From Diplocarpon mali (lineage: Eukaryota; Ascomycota; Leotiomycetes; Helotiales; Drepanopezizaceae): a stretch of DNA of 64,000 bases. The notes under the pieces are model-generated. The model searched no databases, was not told where the DNA came from, and was given only the letters and a program-made list of their open reading frames with translations. Positions within the stretch are counted from its first letter, which is position 1, and each line of letters opens with the position of its first letter. A program made the position numbers and the translations under genes. Positions 34,419 through 47,520 of the stretch are shown here, piece after piece. The stretch is taken from contig JAENRP010000231.1 of assembly GCA_024741835.1 (NCBI GenBank), positions 1 through 64,000 of the forward strand, read 5' to 3'.

Positions 34419-34615
34419 TATTGAGCTTAAGTAAGTCGGCGCAGTAGGTAAAGAAGGCTTCTAAAGGTCGATGGTCGATATATTAGTAAGAGTTAAGAAA
34501 GGAAGGTTACCCCTTTCTTCCTTATAGCTATATATATATATTAATATCCTACTGACTAAGTAGTAAGGTTATATAATAATACATTGGAATGATAGCTGTA
34601 TTACCTATCTTAATA
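34419..34615 (-). repeat. A-5 3' LTR
   Basis: 197 bp, two bases longer than other A LTRs through a longer TATATATATA run near 34530. The minus-strand polypurine run lies just inside at 34616-34625. Confidence 0.9.
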
Positions 34616-34930
34616 CCCTTACTCAGACCTTACTCCGATTGACCTATAGTTAGGAAAATAATAACTATCCTTTTGCGCTAATCTAACTCTTAGGTATCTC
34701 TTTAAATTAAAAATAATCAATTAATAGTACCCTTTATTGAAATTACCAATCCTACTTATAGGGTAGGACTAGGAGTCAAATTTCTAAAAGCGTTTCTTTA
34801 TAAGACTATATAATTTGACTCGCGGTCTAGGATAAGGAGTTATTTTAAAAACTTTCCTTTATAAGACCTTATAACCTAACTCGTAGGGCGGGCCTAGGAG
34901 TTGTCCTTAAGCTTATTAAGCCCCTATTGT
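34616..34930 (-). other. A-5 3' untranslated region
   Basis: Three palindromic cassettes as in A-2 (near 34755, 34819 and 34879), in the non-coding part between RNase H and the LTR. Nothing else seen. Confidence 0.65.
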
Positions 34931-37290
34931 CTTTTATAACCTTAGTATATCTTTAAATGCTTTGAATTTTGCAACTGTCTTTAATAGCTTTATAAATCCA
35001 TCTGCTACTATTCGATCGGTTGGGATATAGGTAATTGATAACTTATTCTTTATAATAAGGTTGCAGATAAAGTAGTAGGTAATATTAATATATTTCGATC
35101 GCTTATATAAGTGTGGATTTTTTATAAGTGCAATCGCTTTTATATTATCTGCTTAGAGATTAATATAGTTCCTATCTTATCTAATATACTTAGCGAAACT
35201 TATATCTTTTAAAACTTAAGCGATTTATAATCTTTGCTTGCAATTTAATAATATTAATATATATTTGGCCTTAGTACTTGCGGTAGCTACTGATTTCTAC
35301 TTCCTACTTCCTTATAATATAGGTCTACTATATAGTACTACTACGCTTTCAAATATACTTTTCCGACCTTTTATATTTGCTTAGTTAGAATCGGTATATA
35401 CCTTAAGCTTTGCGCTTGTATATTTCGTTAGTTTATATCTTACCTTTTGTATAATTGTCGATCGAAGGTACCTTTTAAGTTGCTTGATTGCATTTTTATA
35501 TCGAATTGTTAGATCTTTTAAGTTCTAACTAAGTTGCTTAATAATAAAGGCGATATTTGATCTTATATATACTATAGTATATATAATTGCTTTAATATCC
35601 TATTAGTACTTCTTTAGATCTTCTCTCTGCTTATTTTTATTAGTAGGCTTTAACTTATTATACTTTCCTTCGATTGGAGTACGCTTTGGCTTAAAGTTAG
35701 GAGTATAAGCGAAGAGTCCTATTTGGTTTAGGATCTTTTTAATATACTATTCTTAGTTTAACTAAAGCTCTTAAGTAGAGCGGTTCCTTATAATATAGAT
35801 GTTAAGGATCTTATAAATTCCCTTTAGATCCTTAGTATTAAAATGTCTTCGAATCGTTATAAAGAATTAATTTAATTAAGTGGTTGTTTTCGCAGCTATA
35901 GTAATATCGTTGATATATAATAGTAACTTAATTCTATGCTTAATATAAGTAAATAGATAAAGGTTAGCTAGGCTTTGAATGAATCCCATTTTTATTAAAG
36001 TAGAGTTGTATAAGAGGTTTTAATTATAGGCTAATTATTTAAGCTTATAAATACTATAGAGTATATAAAGAGAGTGGCTAGCGCGTATAAGAATACCGTT
36101 AGGTTAAGAGAGAAAAATCCGTTCCTTTATAGTCGCTTTAGTAAATGCATTTTTAATATTATACTATTTGCATTTAAGGTCCTTAGCGGCTACTATTACT
36201 ATAAATATGCAAAAGGTATCTATGCGAACTATTAGCGCGAATGTATTAAAGTAGTCTTCTTTATACTATTAGGAGAAGTCCTTAGCTATAAGCCTTGCCT
36301 TATAACGTTTTAAGGTCCTATTTATATATATTTTAATTATAAAGACCTACTTTATTAAAACTAGGTTTATATCCTTTAGCATTAGTTCCTCTATTTATAT
36401 ATTATTTGTAATAAGAGAACTTATCTCCTCTTAGATTGCCTTATTCTATACTGCTCTATTCTTTAGATTATTAATAGCTTTATTATATATCTTTAGAAGA
36501 GAGATTTTCATTATCTCCTTAGCGGCTAGGAACGCATTATCTTTATTAAAGCTCTATTGAAGTTTAAGCTTATAGATCTTATGCGCTATTATGGCTTAGA
36601 TACGCTTAGACTCTCGTTTATTTAAAGTATCTTTTAGTTCTAGGTCTTTATTCCTCTTTAAAGACGTAGGTTCAGCTATAAGTTCTATAGGCTTATTATT
36701 TAAAGAACCGCTTTTTAATAGTAGAGGCTTATTATTACTTATACCTATTTTAGGAATATCCTTTACTATAGGTGCTTTAATTAAAGGGATGATAATATCG
36801 AAGTTGTTTTATACTTTAAGTAGTTCGCAGATAATAGGAATAGTCTATTTGGCCTTTAGGCGACTAATAGGTCGTCGATTAGTAGGTGCGCTTAATATAC
36901 CTAAGCTTAGAGAGAGAGGTTATTAGTTCGGCTTAATAGTATTACTATTAAGTGGTATACTTTGCGAATCTCTAAGTATATAGAGCTTTAAGAATAGCTT
37001 CCCTTTATTTTAAGATTTATTAAACTCAACTACTAAGGATATAATTACTTATCCTAAGTCTAGCATATAAACTATCTATTGCTTTATTATCTATTTAATA
37101 TACTTAATAAATATATACTCTTTACCTTGGTCTATTAGCTTCTTATTCTTTATACCTATAGGCTAGGACTTTAGGCTAATATAAGAGTAGTAGACGCTTT
37201 TAAAGACGCAGATATAGTCTAAGCTTAGTTTTTATTTAAAATATGCCTTATATAGTGATATTTAAGTGCTATTAACTATTAGTCTACTAC
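34930..37290 (-). pseudogene. A-5 reverse transcriptase and RNase H
   Basis: Homologous to 7966-10306 of A-2 but not interrupted, so it shows the original junction with integrase at 37290. The RT motif reads YINDI (codons 35906-35917): the first catalytic Asp has become Asn. RNase H ends near 34950 with IVADGF-type sequence. Many stops. Confidence 0.87.
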
Positions 37291-37985
37291 CTATTCTATT
37301 TCGCAAGTATATATCTGCTTTAATTATAAGGTCTTAGAATTCTAGTAGTAAGTTAGCATCTTATAGTAGAGTGCGATAGTTAGTCTCTACTTGCTAAATG
37401 CTTCGCTTAGCGATGCTATTTTAGTAAGAACCTTTATATATTATAGTTGGTTTATAATAAACTTCTTATTTTACCTATTTATTAAGCTTTGCCTTAATCT
37501 CTAATGTATTATTAAACTTAATAGCTATTAGCTTTAACTAGGTCTGGCGTTCTTCTATCACTTTTTAAGTTTCTAGCTTTTCTATAAGCTTAAATTTAGT
37601 CTTAGTGCAAATAGTCTATATTTGCTAAGTGGAGTTATCTACTATTTAAGAAAACTAATTATTTCCTTTAATTAAGGTTATAAATAGTCTAATAGTATCA
37701 ATGGATATTAGTACTAGTATTGAATCTTTCTATAGATTAAGCTTAATTTATATTTGATTTCGAAGTTTTATTAGCTTGCAAATTCAGTATATTAAGCGAT
37801 CCTTTAGTACTTAGATCTTCCGTTTTAGAATTAAGACCTTATACAAGCCCTTTAATTTCTTTAGCCTTAAATATATAAATCTTTTATATATTAGCTAATA
37901 CTTTAATAAGCTTTTAGCTTTTAATAGCTTTAGTAGCCTATTATTAGTCGATATTTTATTATTAATAGCTAAAAAGGATTAGTAA
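37291..37985 (-). pseudogene. A-5 integrase
   Basis: Uninterrupted copy of the family A integrase on the minus strand, including the pre-integrase domain at about 37930-37750. The site where C-1 entered A-2 is at 37285-37290 here. Decayed by stops. Confidence 0.75.
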
Positions 37986-38013
37986 TAGCAGTTTAAGGTT
38001 TTGCTATTTTCTA

Positions 38014-38482
38014 ATTGCAAGCCTAGCTTAGGAGTTGTTTTTAATAAAACCGCAAGATCTACTTATAGTCTTAGCTTAAGAGTCGATTTCTTAGAAATAG
38101 TAAGATCTACTTATAGTCTTAATTTAAGAGTTATCTTTAATGAATTTACAAATTTCACTCGCAGTCCTAGCTTAAGAGTTATTTTTGCAAATTTCACTTG
38201 CAATCTTAGCTTAAGAGTTATTATTAGCAAATTTGCAAAATCTACTTATAGTCCTGGCCTAGGAGTTATTTCTATTAAATTCACTTATGATCCTAGCTTA
38301 AGAGTCGTCTTTAAGGATACCTTATAATCTACTTATAGTCTTAGCTTAAGAGTCATTTTCGCAAATTTCACTTGCGATCCTAGCTTAAGAGTTTATCTAT
38401 TTTCCTTATCCTTACTTAATTGTATTAAGGTAAAGAGTACACTTTCCTTAAAGGAATCCACTTATAAGTTTGGCTTAAGAGT
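38014..38482 (-). repeat. Array of ten in-frame palindromic cassettes in A-5
   Basis: Ten units collinear with A-2 18649-19118, same spacing and total length, with independent base changes (for example the sixth unit is CCTGGCCTAGGAGT here and CCTGGTTTAAGAGT in A-2). The array was therefore present in the family A progenitor. The plus strand is again open by mirror effect (38001-38327). Confidence 0.85.
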
Positions 38483-39760
38483 CAATTTCTATAATATTAC
38501 CTTTAAGATAATATAAAGTCTATCTTTGATTTTAACTTTAAAGATCACTTTATAATTATTATTTATAAACTATATAAATTGATTATTAAAAACTCTTATA
38601 TAATTCAACTTTATATAGATCTTATAGTTAGATAAAAGATTAATGCTTAAGCTAAGTATAAGGAGAATATTTTATAAAAGGAAAGAAATGCTAGCGATAT
38701 TTATCTCTACTATACTTATTAAGTTTATATATAACCTTTTACTACTAACTTTAATAGAGCGCCTTTTTATTTTGATAAGCGGGCCTTTAAATAGGTAGGA
38801 TTTATTAATTATATATGCTATACAACTAGTATTATTATACTAGTCGGATTTAGAGATCTTATAAAGATCGGCTTTTAAAATATAGGTATCTTTATTATAA
38901 TTATCATTTGAATTATTAGAAGTGGATTTAAGTTTAAATAACCTACTATTATTATTAAAGGTGTTTGCTAAAGTTTTGGCTAAATAGCCTTTTCCTTTTC
39001 CTTTGCCTTTCCTTAGTAGTTGCGGCCTTTGGTAGGATAAGGGCAGTTTGCTTTTTAACTTTTGCTTTAATTGCTTTTTAATATTAAAGTTAGCAACTAT
39101 ATTAATTAATTGCCTTCTAACTTTATAATTAGTAATATTATAAGTACTATTATAGAAGTAGCATCCTTAATAAGCTTAAGGGCTTATCCTACGCTCCTTC
39201 CTCTTCTTAAGCTTATTGTTGCCTTATAATGCGGTATTTACCGATTTAGAGCGTCCTTTAAGGTCTTACTTAATAGTTCGAAGGAGGTCGATCTTCTTAT
39301 AAATCTTAAGGTTAGGTTAGATAAGAAGAGATTGTTTTATAATAGCAAACTTAAGAGGGAGGCTATTAAGTAGGAAACTAAAAAGCTGAGTTTCTTTAAA
39401 AGTTATAGCTATCTTAGGATCTGCGGCTTTTACTCTCTTCCTTACTTTATATAATATAAACTAGGTAGAGTCTATATTTATATTTATATCCTTGCTATCT
39501 TTATCTTTTCTATATTAAAATAAAGTGATCTACTATAGTAGATACTAGGTATTAAAGGCAATTGTCTAAGAGTATTTTACTTTTAAAGTATCCTATCTTA
39601 TCTTTGTATTATTATAAACTTAAATAAAATCTCGATCTTTATCGCTTAAACCTCTATTGATCTTAAGCTTGCATTTAGCTAAGGCCAGCCTATACTCCTT
39701 CTCCTTTTCTATATTTAAAATCTGCCTTTAGGATTCTCAGTTATTATCTATTAAAGCTCT
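38483..39760 (-). pseudogene. A-5 gag and protease region, 3' part
   Basis: Homologous to A-2 19119-20400. F interrupts it at 39765; the gag N-terminal part resumes at 47825. Decayed; no clear zinc knuckle. Confidence 0.65.
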
Positions 39761-39765
39761 TAGGC

Positions 39766-40064
39766 TATAGGTTCTATACTGGTAATCGATATTCACGTGA
39801 ATATAGTTAAGTACTTATTATTAAAAAGAATCTATTATAATATCTGTCTATCTTTATATAACTGAGATAGTACCTTTATACCTCTGAATATCCTCCCTTC
39901 TAAAGTCCTTCCTAGCCGTATATAGATATCCTTCTAAGGTCCTCCGGCTAAATAGCCGTTCGAAATGCATATAAAACCCCTTATATCGCATATAGTATAG
40001 CTATATAGGATGACCCTAGGAATAAGGGCAGGTTGCCTCTTGCATAGGAATCTGCGTACTAATA
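39766..40064 (-). repeat. F 3' LTR
   Basis: 299 bp. Starts TATAGGTTCTATAC and ends TGCGTACTAATA. Contains GGTCCTCCGGCTAAATAGCC (imperfect hairpin) and ATATCGCATATAG. Confidence 0.9.
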
Positions 40065-40859
40065 CTAGTAGTACTCTCTTTTAAAAAGACCTTTTCAACT
40101 CGCATAAGGAAGTACGCAGAATAGGTATATAAAGGAGGCAGATTAATAGTAAATAATCAAATAGTAATAAAGAATAAAATAGCAAAGACAAATAGCTTAA
40201 TAGTAAAGGCAGGTATAATAGGTAGTAAGGATAGTATATAAAAAGTAGAATAGTAAAGATAAAGGCAAATAGTAAAAAGGGAAAGGAAAGGTATTTAAGT
40301 AATGAAAGCAATCTAAAGTCTTTATTTAAGCCTTATAGTAGTGCGATTATAGTCCGGTTGCGTTCTAGTAGGTTCGAGACTTTTTATTAAAGAGTTATCT
40401 AAAGTTATAATCCACTATAGCTATAAATTATAATAATCTGTAGAAGGGAAAAGAAGGGCCTTTGAGAAGGTATATATATCGAGCTTCCTTCTTCCTTTAA
40501 TCTCTTAATTCTAACTCCCACTTCTTATAAGTAGGTCGATTCCCCTTCTTACTTTTAAATTGATTAACCCTATAGTAGATCTTATCTCATATTATCTTAT
40601 TAATACTATTATTATTATTAATAAGTGTTCCGATTATTAGCCGACCTCCTTTAATATATATATCGCTAACTTAGATAGTGCTCGAATGTAATCCGAAAGA
40701 CCTGCCTAAGGCATTTCGGATGCTTTGCGTATATTATACGCAAGTGATATTAAGAAAGGAGGCTAGTAAGAATAATACTAGCTATATATACGCATTCAAT
40801 ACTCTCACTTTTAAGAAGTATAACTACTATATTATATAGTAGGTAAAGTATATTTTAAT
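40065..40859. other. F 3' region without recognised gene
   Basis: AT-rich; purine-rich on the plus strand at 40100-40310, where the minus strand is open (40081-40311) but only as Leu/Tyr/Phe strings. At 40700-40745 there is a short inverted arrangement around GCATTTCGGATGC and TTGCGTATATTATACGCAAG, the latter a 20-base perfect palindrome. No family assigned. Confidence 0.4.
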
Positions 40860-41560
40860 AAATGCCCTTTGATATCCTCTTGCTTTAATAACTTCTAATA
40901 AATATCCGTTCTAAATACCTATCTAAGCTTAAGATAAGTATATTATCCTTTAGGATGCTTATATTAATAGCAATATTAAAGCGATCTAAGAGGCGGCTCG
41001 AATCCTATTTAAAGAGACTTAGATATAAATTTCTATAGTCTTAAAGACTTAGGATACCTTTTAGCTAGCCTAGCTAAATGAAGCTTATGCCCTCTACTGC
41101 AGTATCAACCTTATAAATACCCGGCAGGCTATAAGTGCCTTTGAATCTATTTAATATTAATAATTAACTATTTATAGGATCTATTGCGCGCTGTCTAAGG
41201 CAGTAATGCTGCCCTCGGGCGTCTTAAGACTTAAGGCGCTAAGGTACTCAGCGCCCTTTAATATATAAAGGGGTTATCTAGCTTAGCTAAAGGCCGTTCT
41301 TAGGCTCCTTTTAATAATATCTACTGCTAAAAAGGTAAGGGTAGATAGGTGCCTTCTAAAGGCTCTCTAAAGGGTAAGGATCTGGATCTCAATGATTTAA
41401 ATAAGCCGAATCTAAAGGAGATCGCAGCCGCTCTTACTTAAGTGTAAGCTTAAGAGGAGTAGGCTAACTTAGCTGCTACTTTGGGTAGTAAGGCTTTTAG
41501 GCCTTAGGGATTTAAGGATCTACGCCTTAGAAATCCTAGTACTTAGGATAGGTGCTTATT
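40860..41560 (+). pseudogene. Antisense ORF in F, unknown family
   Basis: On the plus strand, against F pol, a frame of about 230 codons reads as a plausible protein with stops at likely Gln positions: KYIIL-stop-DAYINSNIKAI, EAARILFKET, LNEAYALYCSINLINTRQA, YRIYCALSKAVMLPSGVLR, then after one frame change NKPNLKEIAAALT and ANLAATLGSKAFRP. The last part looks helical and Gln/Ala-rich. The region is GC-richer than its flanks. No known domain is claimed; the first part faintly resembles a helix-turn-helix of transposases, which I do not trust. A similar placement occurs in C-1, though the proteins are not alike. Confidence 0.42.
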
Positions 41561-42031
41561 AAAGGTAGAATTATTAGTAGATTATTATTTTTAATAATAT
41601 AATAATTGCTACTTTGCCATAACCTCCTTCTCTAGTACTACTTAAGTGATAAAAAAAATGCAAATACGCGTAAGTAAGTAAGAAAAGATAAAAAGAAGGT
41701 AGTAATAGTAAGTATAGGAATATAATAAGAAAAGATAAAAAAGAAGGTAATAATAGCAAGTGTAAGAATATATCTTATAGTAAAATAAAAAAATAAAAAA
41801 ATTGCTAATAGCTCGCAATTAAAAATATTAGATATTATTAATCTAGGACCTTTTTAAGTCTAGTTATGCCCTAATAGGCCTTTATACCTATCCCTCCTTT
41901 TTAACAGTTATCGAATTAGTATCTACTAGTTACTAAAGGGCCTAATTTGGATTGGCTTTTATTATAGCATTAGCGGGATTGCTAGCGCTATCGATCTAAC
42001 GTATCTCTATAAGCTCCCTATTCTTATATAA

Positions 42032-42421
42032 TTATCGAATAGCTATTATATCGATTATTAATCGCTTCTCCTTTATAGTACCCAATTTGATAATATACTT
42101 ATATAAGGAAAGGGAATCTATATATATAATAGTAGGGAGGCAGGGTAGACTTAGCTTAGCTATTACCATATCGATTATCATAGCTATAGAAACTAGTATA
42201 TTAATACCTGCTACTATAGCATATAGTTCAGAAGCTAATACAGCTCTTATTACTCTTTTACACTTCGTTAAGCTATAGTATAGAATATTGCCTTTTAAAG
42301 TAAACTGCGATTCTCCTTCCTCTTTAGTAGCTAGTATAATAATATAGCCGATCTGTAAGCTTAAATCCTTATTATTAGTAAAAGATCTATTGATAAATAT
42401 AAATAGTTTAGCGTTTTGCAA
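42032..42421 (-). pseudogene. F RNase H
   Basis: Minus strand, open for 129 codons. Reads IFINRSFTNNKDLSLQIGY, then TKCKRVIRAVLASELYAIV, YIDSLSLYKYIIKLGT and EKRLIIDIIAIR. This is the RNase H of a fungal Copia lineage (pattern DGSFANN, KRVTRSVLASELYA, TDSKSLY, TTQEKRLMVD). The first catalytic Asp is Asn here (INRSF). It trims RNA from the RNA/DNA hybrid. The longest clean stretch of F coding sequence. Confidence 0.85.
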
Positions 42422-43900
42422 ATTGATAGCAAGGTAGGTCAGGCCTCTTTTGGGGTTGTTTCGGATCTACTTAAGTCGCTTATTTAGATTCTCTGCATCT
42501 TAAACTATCGGGTCCTAGTATTAGGTTGCAGCTAACAAATCGAAGGAAGCTTCTAGCTAGTAGATCGTAGCTAAATAAGCTCCTCTTACTCTTTGCTCTA
42601 AGTATTATTACTTATAGCCCTTTTAAGAAGTATCGACTAGTTCTAGCCTTTAGCCCTAGCCCTTTTATCGCATATATACTATATCCCCTTCCTAGGAAAT
42701 AATATACCTATTAAAAGCTAGTAATTCGATACTCAATAGGTATTATATTAGCTTTATAAGGAATCCTACCCTTTTGATCTTATCCTCCTCCTTTTTTAAG
42801 AAGTCTGCTTCTCTAAGTATCAAAGTATCGTCTATTTATATTCCTACTATATTAAAAAAGGGAGAAGTGCTTAAGGTTAATAATAAATAGAGGTTATAAG
42901 TTGAGTTAGCTATACCAAGATTGCTATAATAGTACTTATAGTAGGTACTGAACTAGTGATTTCCTAATTCGGGAATGCTATAAAGCAGCAGCACTACTTT
43001 AAAGACTGTACCTATAGGGAATAGCTTAGCGATATCTTATAAGAGAAATACAAATATATCGCATAGTAGCTTCGAAGCTGCCTAGGTATACACTTATATA
43101 ATGTCCTATAGGCCGAGAATGCCCTTTTTACCCTATTTTTTAAAGTATTTCCGAACTAATATTAAAAGGCATATTAAAAGGCGTTAGCTTGCTTATTAAA
43201 TCATTAGAGATTAGGTGATTATACCTTCCTCCTTTTTACTAGTATTGTTCTAGGCCTATATAACTAAGCGTAATTTCTCAAATAGGTAATCTATCTCCTT
43301 CCCTTTTATCTTATTAACTATTCTCGATTTAAAGATCCTCTTGCCTTTTATAGTAGGGTCATTTTTATTCATTAGTATAAATACCCCCCTATTTATTAGC
43401 CCTTAGTACTCCTTTAGGCGAGATTGCTAGAAAGGGCGCCTAAGAGTAGTAATCTTACCTTCTGCCTATAGCTTCTGCGACAGTTCCTAGTCCTTATTCT
43501 CCTTCTTTATTAAGAATACCTCCGATTTGGCTATATATAGCTTATCGTCTACTCTAAAGGATATCTATATCTTAGTATTATAGTTATTATTAATTATAAG
43601 AAGACTGGAAATAGGCTTAATAAAGGGAACCTCTACTTTTGGCAATTGCTTGCGGCTATTAAATTGCGGCTTAATTAAGCAAAAGGGCTCTACTTCTTTA
43701 TTAATATCAATTGCGTTCTACTCCCTTTTAGTAGTCGTTCGATCTTTAGGTTTAGTTCCTTTAGTTTCCTCTAAGCAGTTTTCTTTATTATCGATTTTAA
43801 ATAGACATACGCTTATCGATCTAAAGTGCCTTATTCTACCGCCGATATCGACTATATAGGTTTCGTTCTCTAAGCCTAGGAACTCGAATAGGCCTATCCA
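42422..43900 (-). pseudogene. F reverse transcriptase
   Basis: Minus strand, directly upstream of RNase H. The active-site region reads IDDTLIL (DD codons within 42824-42835), followed by EADFLKKEE, as in the fungal Copia lineage whose motif is x-x-DDTL rather than YVDD. Both Asp residues survive. The rest is decayed. Confidence 0.75.
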
Positions 43901-45300
43901 TCCTCCCTTCTCTTAATATACTAACACTAGGTCTTTTAGCCTTAAATCGTAGATATAAGTGGTTCTAAGGCCATTCCTTATACCTAAAGCGTCGTTGACC
44001 TTGCGAGTAGTATAGATCTTCCTAACTTCCTTCATAGCCTTCTTAATTATTACTACCCTCTATTCTACTAACGGATTTAATAAATCCAGTTCAATTAGCC
44101 TTAGATATGCCCTAAAAATAAGCAAAGTAGGAATCATCCTATTAAGTCCTACTATATTATTAATTGCCTTAACAGCCATTTGTAGCCTCTTATCGTCGCT
44201 CAATTAAGGGTATTTAGCCGTCATTATCTCAAAGGTATATCTTAAAGGGCGATAATACCGTTCGACCTTACCGATAGAATAGTGCGCCTTTATAAGAACC
44301 AACTTAAGGGTTATTCCTATAGATCTTAAAGAGCTTTTAAACTCTGCTAAGTTGAAGTTAGTACCGTAGTCGTATACTATAAAATCAGGAGGTCTAATAT
44401 ACGTATCCAACCAAGCTAATTTAAAGGCTCGAAATACTATATCGGCCGAATATGCTCCTATTCCCTTTTATAAGAACCTTACAGCTTTAAATCCCGTTGC
44501 TTCATTAACTATATAAAGGGCGTTCCTTCTACTAAACTAAGCAATATTGATATATATAGTATGATTAAAGTCGATATCGTCTTATAGCTTGAATCGGAAT
44601 CTATAAGGGGCGTTGGCGTAAAGTTAGTAGTATTAGCATATTTCCCTTACTCTTACTATAATACTAAAGTCTATATTATAACCAGCCTAGTTTAAGAGGT
44701 ATTTAAAGCGCTTTACTAAAGGATATCCGAATCTTTTTTATAGCCTTCGGATCTCTATTTCTATTAAGTGGCATATATTGATCGTACTCTTTAAAGTTAT
44801 TAGAAGTTGCTCTATTATATTAAGTAAAAGCTATAAGTGCCTATATTTTCTAATAATTAAGTGTTTCTCCTTATTAATAATAAGCAAATTGCGCAAATTA
44901 TCGTATTTAGCTCCTATTTTATTAAGTTATTGTAAGCAGACTAAAAACGGTATATCTGCCTTTATAATTAAGAACTCTATAGGGCCTGCTAGTATTCGAA
45001 TAGTTGTCTTACCGATTGTATCTCGTGAACTTGCCTTAAAGGTAATTTTATACTTTTCAGCGCCGAGTGGAGTCAGAACTGCATCTTATATATTTTATAA
45101 GGCTTTAAATTAGTTAATTCCTCTTATATTTTTATTTAAGGCGCCTATATCGATCAGGAATCCTTAGAAGAACTGATCCGTCTACTAGGTTATAAATACC
45201 TTAGGGTCCGTTTGTATGGGTTTATTAACCCTTATTATTAAGAGGTATTTAGCCTTCTGCTTTTTAAGCTAGTTAAGCACAATTCTCGAGTTATACTCCT
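43901..45300 (-). pseudogene. F integrase
   Basis: Minus strand. The open part 44204-44410 reads PDFIVYDYGTNFNLAEFKS then IKAHYSIGKVERYYRPLRY and FEIM, the integrase core with second Asp (YDYGTNF, family HDAGTNF) and the catalytic Glu in GKVERYH; that Glu is kept. Upstream the zinc domain lies near 45000-44850. Confidence 0.82.
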
Positions 45301-47400
45301 TTTTAAAAGCTAGGAATACTATAGTAAAGTTGATATTATTATCCTTAAGGTCGCTAATTGCTTAGTCCTCCTCTTTTGAAGACGTTTCCTATTTATCCTT
45401 ATCGGTCCTATTGCCTTTTAAATATGCTCTATTATCTTCTTAAGCTAGGTATACCTTATATATTTTATCTATTAGCTTATACCCTTCGGCTCGTCGGCTT
45501 ACTATATAGCGAGACTTTTAGGCGGCTCTTTCTTCTTTTAAGTGCTTGCTACTATAGTAGTCCTTTTTCTAATATATAATATACCTTATATAGCCTGGTT
45601 TCGGTTAGAAGGTTGTTCCTCTCTTATTACTTTAAGTAAACTTCATCTTTCTATTTGAAAAGTGCGCTATAGATTACCCTTGCTCTTTAGCTAAATAATA
45701 TCGGGGTCTATTAGTAGCTGAACTAAGGTGCTAAGGTTTAAATAGTCCGTCTTAGGCAACTACTCTTACGCAAGCCTGTAAGCTATTTAATAGGACTAGG
45801 AACGTCGCTAGTAGCTTAAAAAGTGCTATTTGAAAGAGCCGATTCTTAGAAATACCTTATATAAGTCTATCTTTAATCAATCGATCGTTCTTTATACTAG
45901 TATATAGGCCTAATTGCAAGTTCTATAGCTCTTTAGTATAGTTTTCGAGTTAGGTTAGGATCGGTTTCCTCCTTTAATAGTCTTCTTATTAGAATAGGTC
46001 AAATGTCAGCTGAAACCACCTTCTTAAGAATCTGCTACTTCTTTCTTCAGTCTTATAATTGGCCTAAATGGCCTCTATTAGCTTAGCAAACTTGAAGTTC
46101 TTATTTTATAAGTACTAATAGTAGTATATTAAGGCTGAGTCTTATAGTATAGATAGAAAGGCTTTATACTATATGCTTTAATCTACTAAGGCTCTTTAGT
46201 ATAAATCGGCGAATATATAAAGCTTTTTATTAAAGTGATCTTTCCCGCCTAAGTACTAAGTCTCCTTAGTATATATCTTACTTAGATTTATAAGGGTTTT
46301 AGCCTAATTCGAAGTCAAAGGTTCTATAATATACTAGGATAGTTAAGCGTTACTTTAATTAAGGTTTAAAAGCGCTCTTAAACTCCTCCCTATAATAAAG
46401 GGTAGCAACAATCCATCTCTCAATTAGATCAGCGGCATTAGTATTAGATTTAGGATCTCTAGGTATTATAAGACTAAGGTTCGCCCTAATCAGGATTAAT
46501 AAGGTATTCTTTTAAAGTTATACTATTTGATTATTTATCTTAAAGTGTCCGCTTTATATAAGTTATCTTATAAAGTATTATTATTATATCTAAAGTATCC
46601 TTACTAAAGCGAGTCTTAGCGTGCTATCTCCTATTCAACTATAGTAACCCTTTAAGCAAGTGGCTCGCTTATTTATATAGATTCGGCAAATTCTAAGGTA
46701 GACCTTATTCTATATCTTAAAGATTATACTATAATTGAGTTCGGTACTTCTTAAGTTTATAACTCTAGCTAGTCTTCTGGCTACTTGTTTCCTTCTTAAT
46801 ATACTATATCGAAAAGTGCCTAATTGATCGAAACGCCCTTCTTATACTAAATGTATACTCTATAGTACTAAAGGTCGTCCTTCAAGCGTTGTCGAACGTC
46901 CTTATTTAGCGATTTAAAGTCGCTAACTATCTAATCTTAGAACTCCTTTTAAAAGTCCTTAGCAAGGTATAACCTTCTCCTTTTACTATCTTATAATATC
47001 TTCTGAAAGTTCTCTATATATTAATCTTTTAGTCTAAGGGCCTCTTCGCTAAGTTGATCCTCTTAGGGTCTTATATCCCTTTCAAGGTCCCTTAGTATCT
47101 AAGGTTACCTTAGATTAAGCGGTATTAATAGTCCTCCTTTGATCATTTTCTAATATTATTTAAATATTACTCTACGCCCTAATAAGGTCTAAAAGAAGTC
47201 TAATATAGTTATATTTTGCGTATTATTATGCTATTGTCTAATTGTAATCGAGATACTGATTGCACTCCAGTTTTGCCTTAATTATAATATATAATAGAAC
47301 GCAGGTAAAAGAGGATAGTATCTACCTTTAAAGTAATAACTCTAGCTAGATTCGCGTACCTTTCGCCTTTTCCCCTTTAGTAGTAACTGATATTACTTTA
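45301..47400 (-). pseudogene. F gag and protease region
   Basis: About 2 kb between the 5' LTR and integrase, minus strand, with long stretches of broken reading frame and Gln-type stops. No zinc knuckle or protease site could be placed with confidence. Assigned from position only. Confidence 0.5.
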
Positions 47401-47520
47401 TATATTTAAATTGGTATTTAAGGTAAGCTGGAAATACAATCAAGTACTCCTTAAAATCAAGAAAGAATTCTTCAATTTAATAACCTTACTATCTATAGTA
47501 AAGGTGCTACTACTAATTAA

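Noticed and set aside
40081..40311. 76-codon minus ORF with many Leu/Tyr residues, and 41574-41759
   Set aside because: Low-complexity translation of a purine-rich tract; no start or family evidence.
40860..41560. Calling the F antisense ORF a transposase with a helix-turn-helix
   Set aside because: Only a faint likeness over some 20 residues, with no DDE motif; left as unknown.
42087..42278. 63-codon plus ORF opposite F RNase H
   Set aside because: Shadow of the clearly recognised RNase H on the minus strand.
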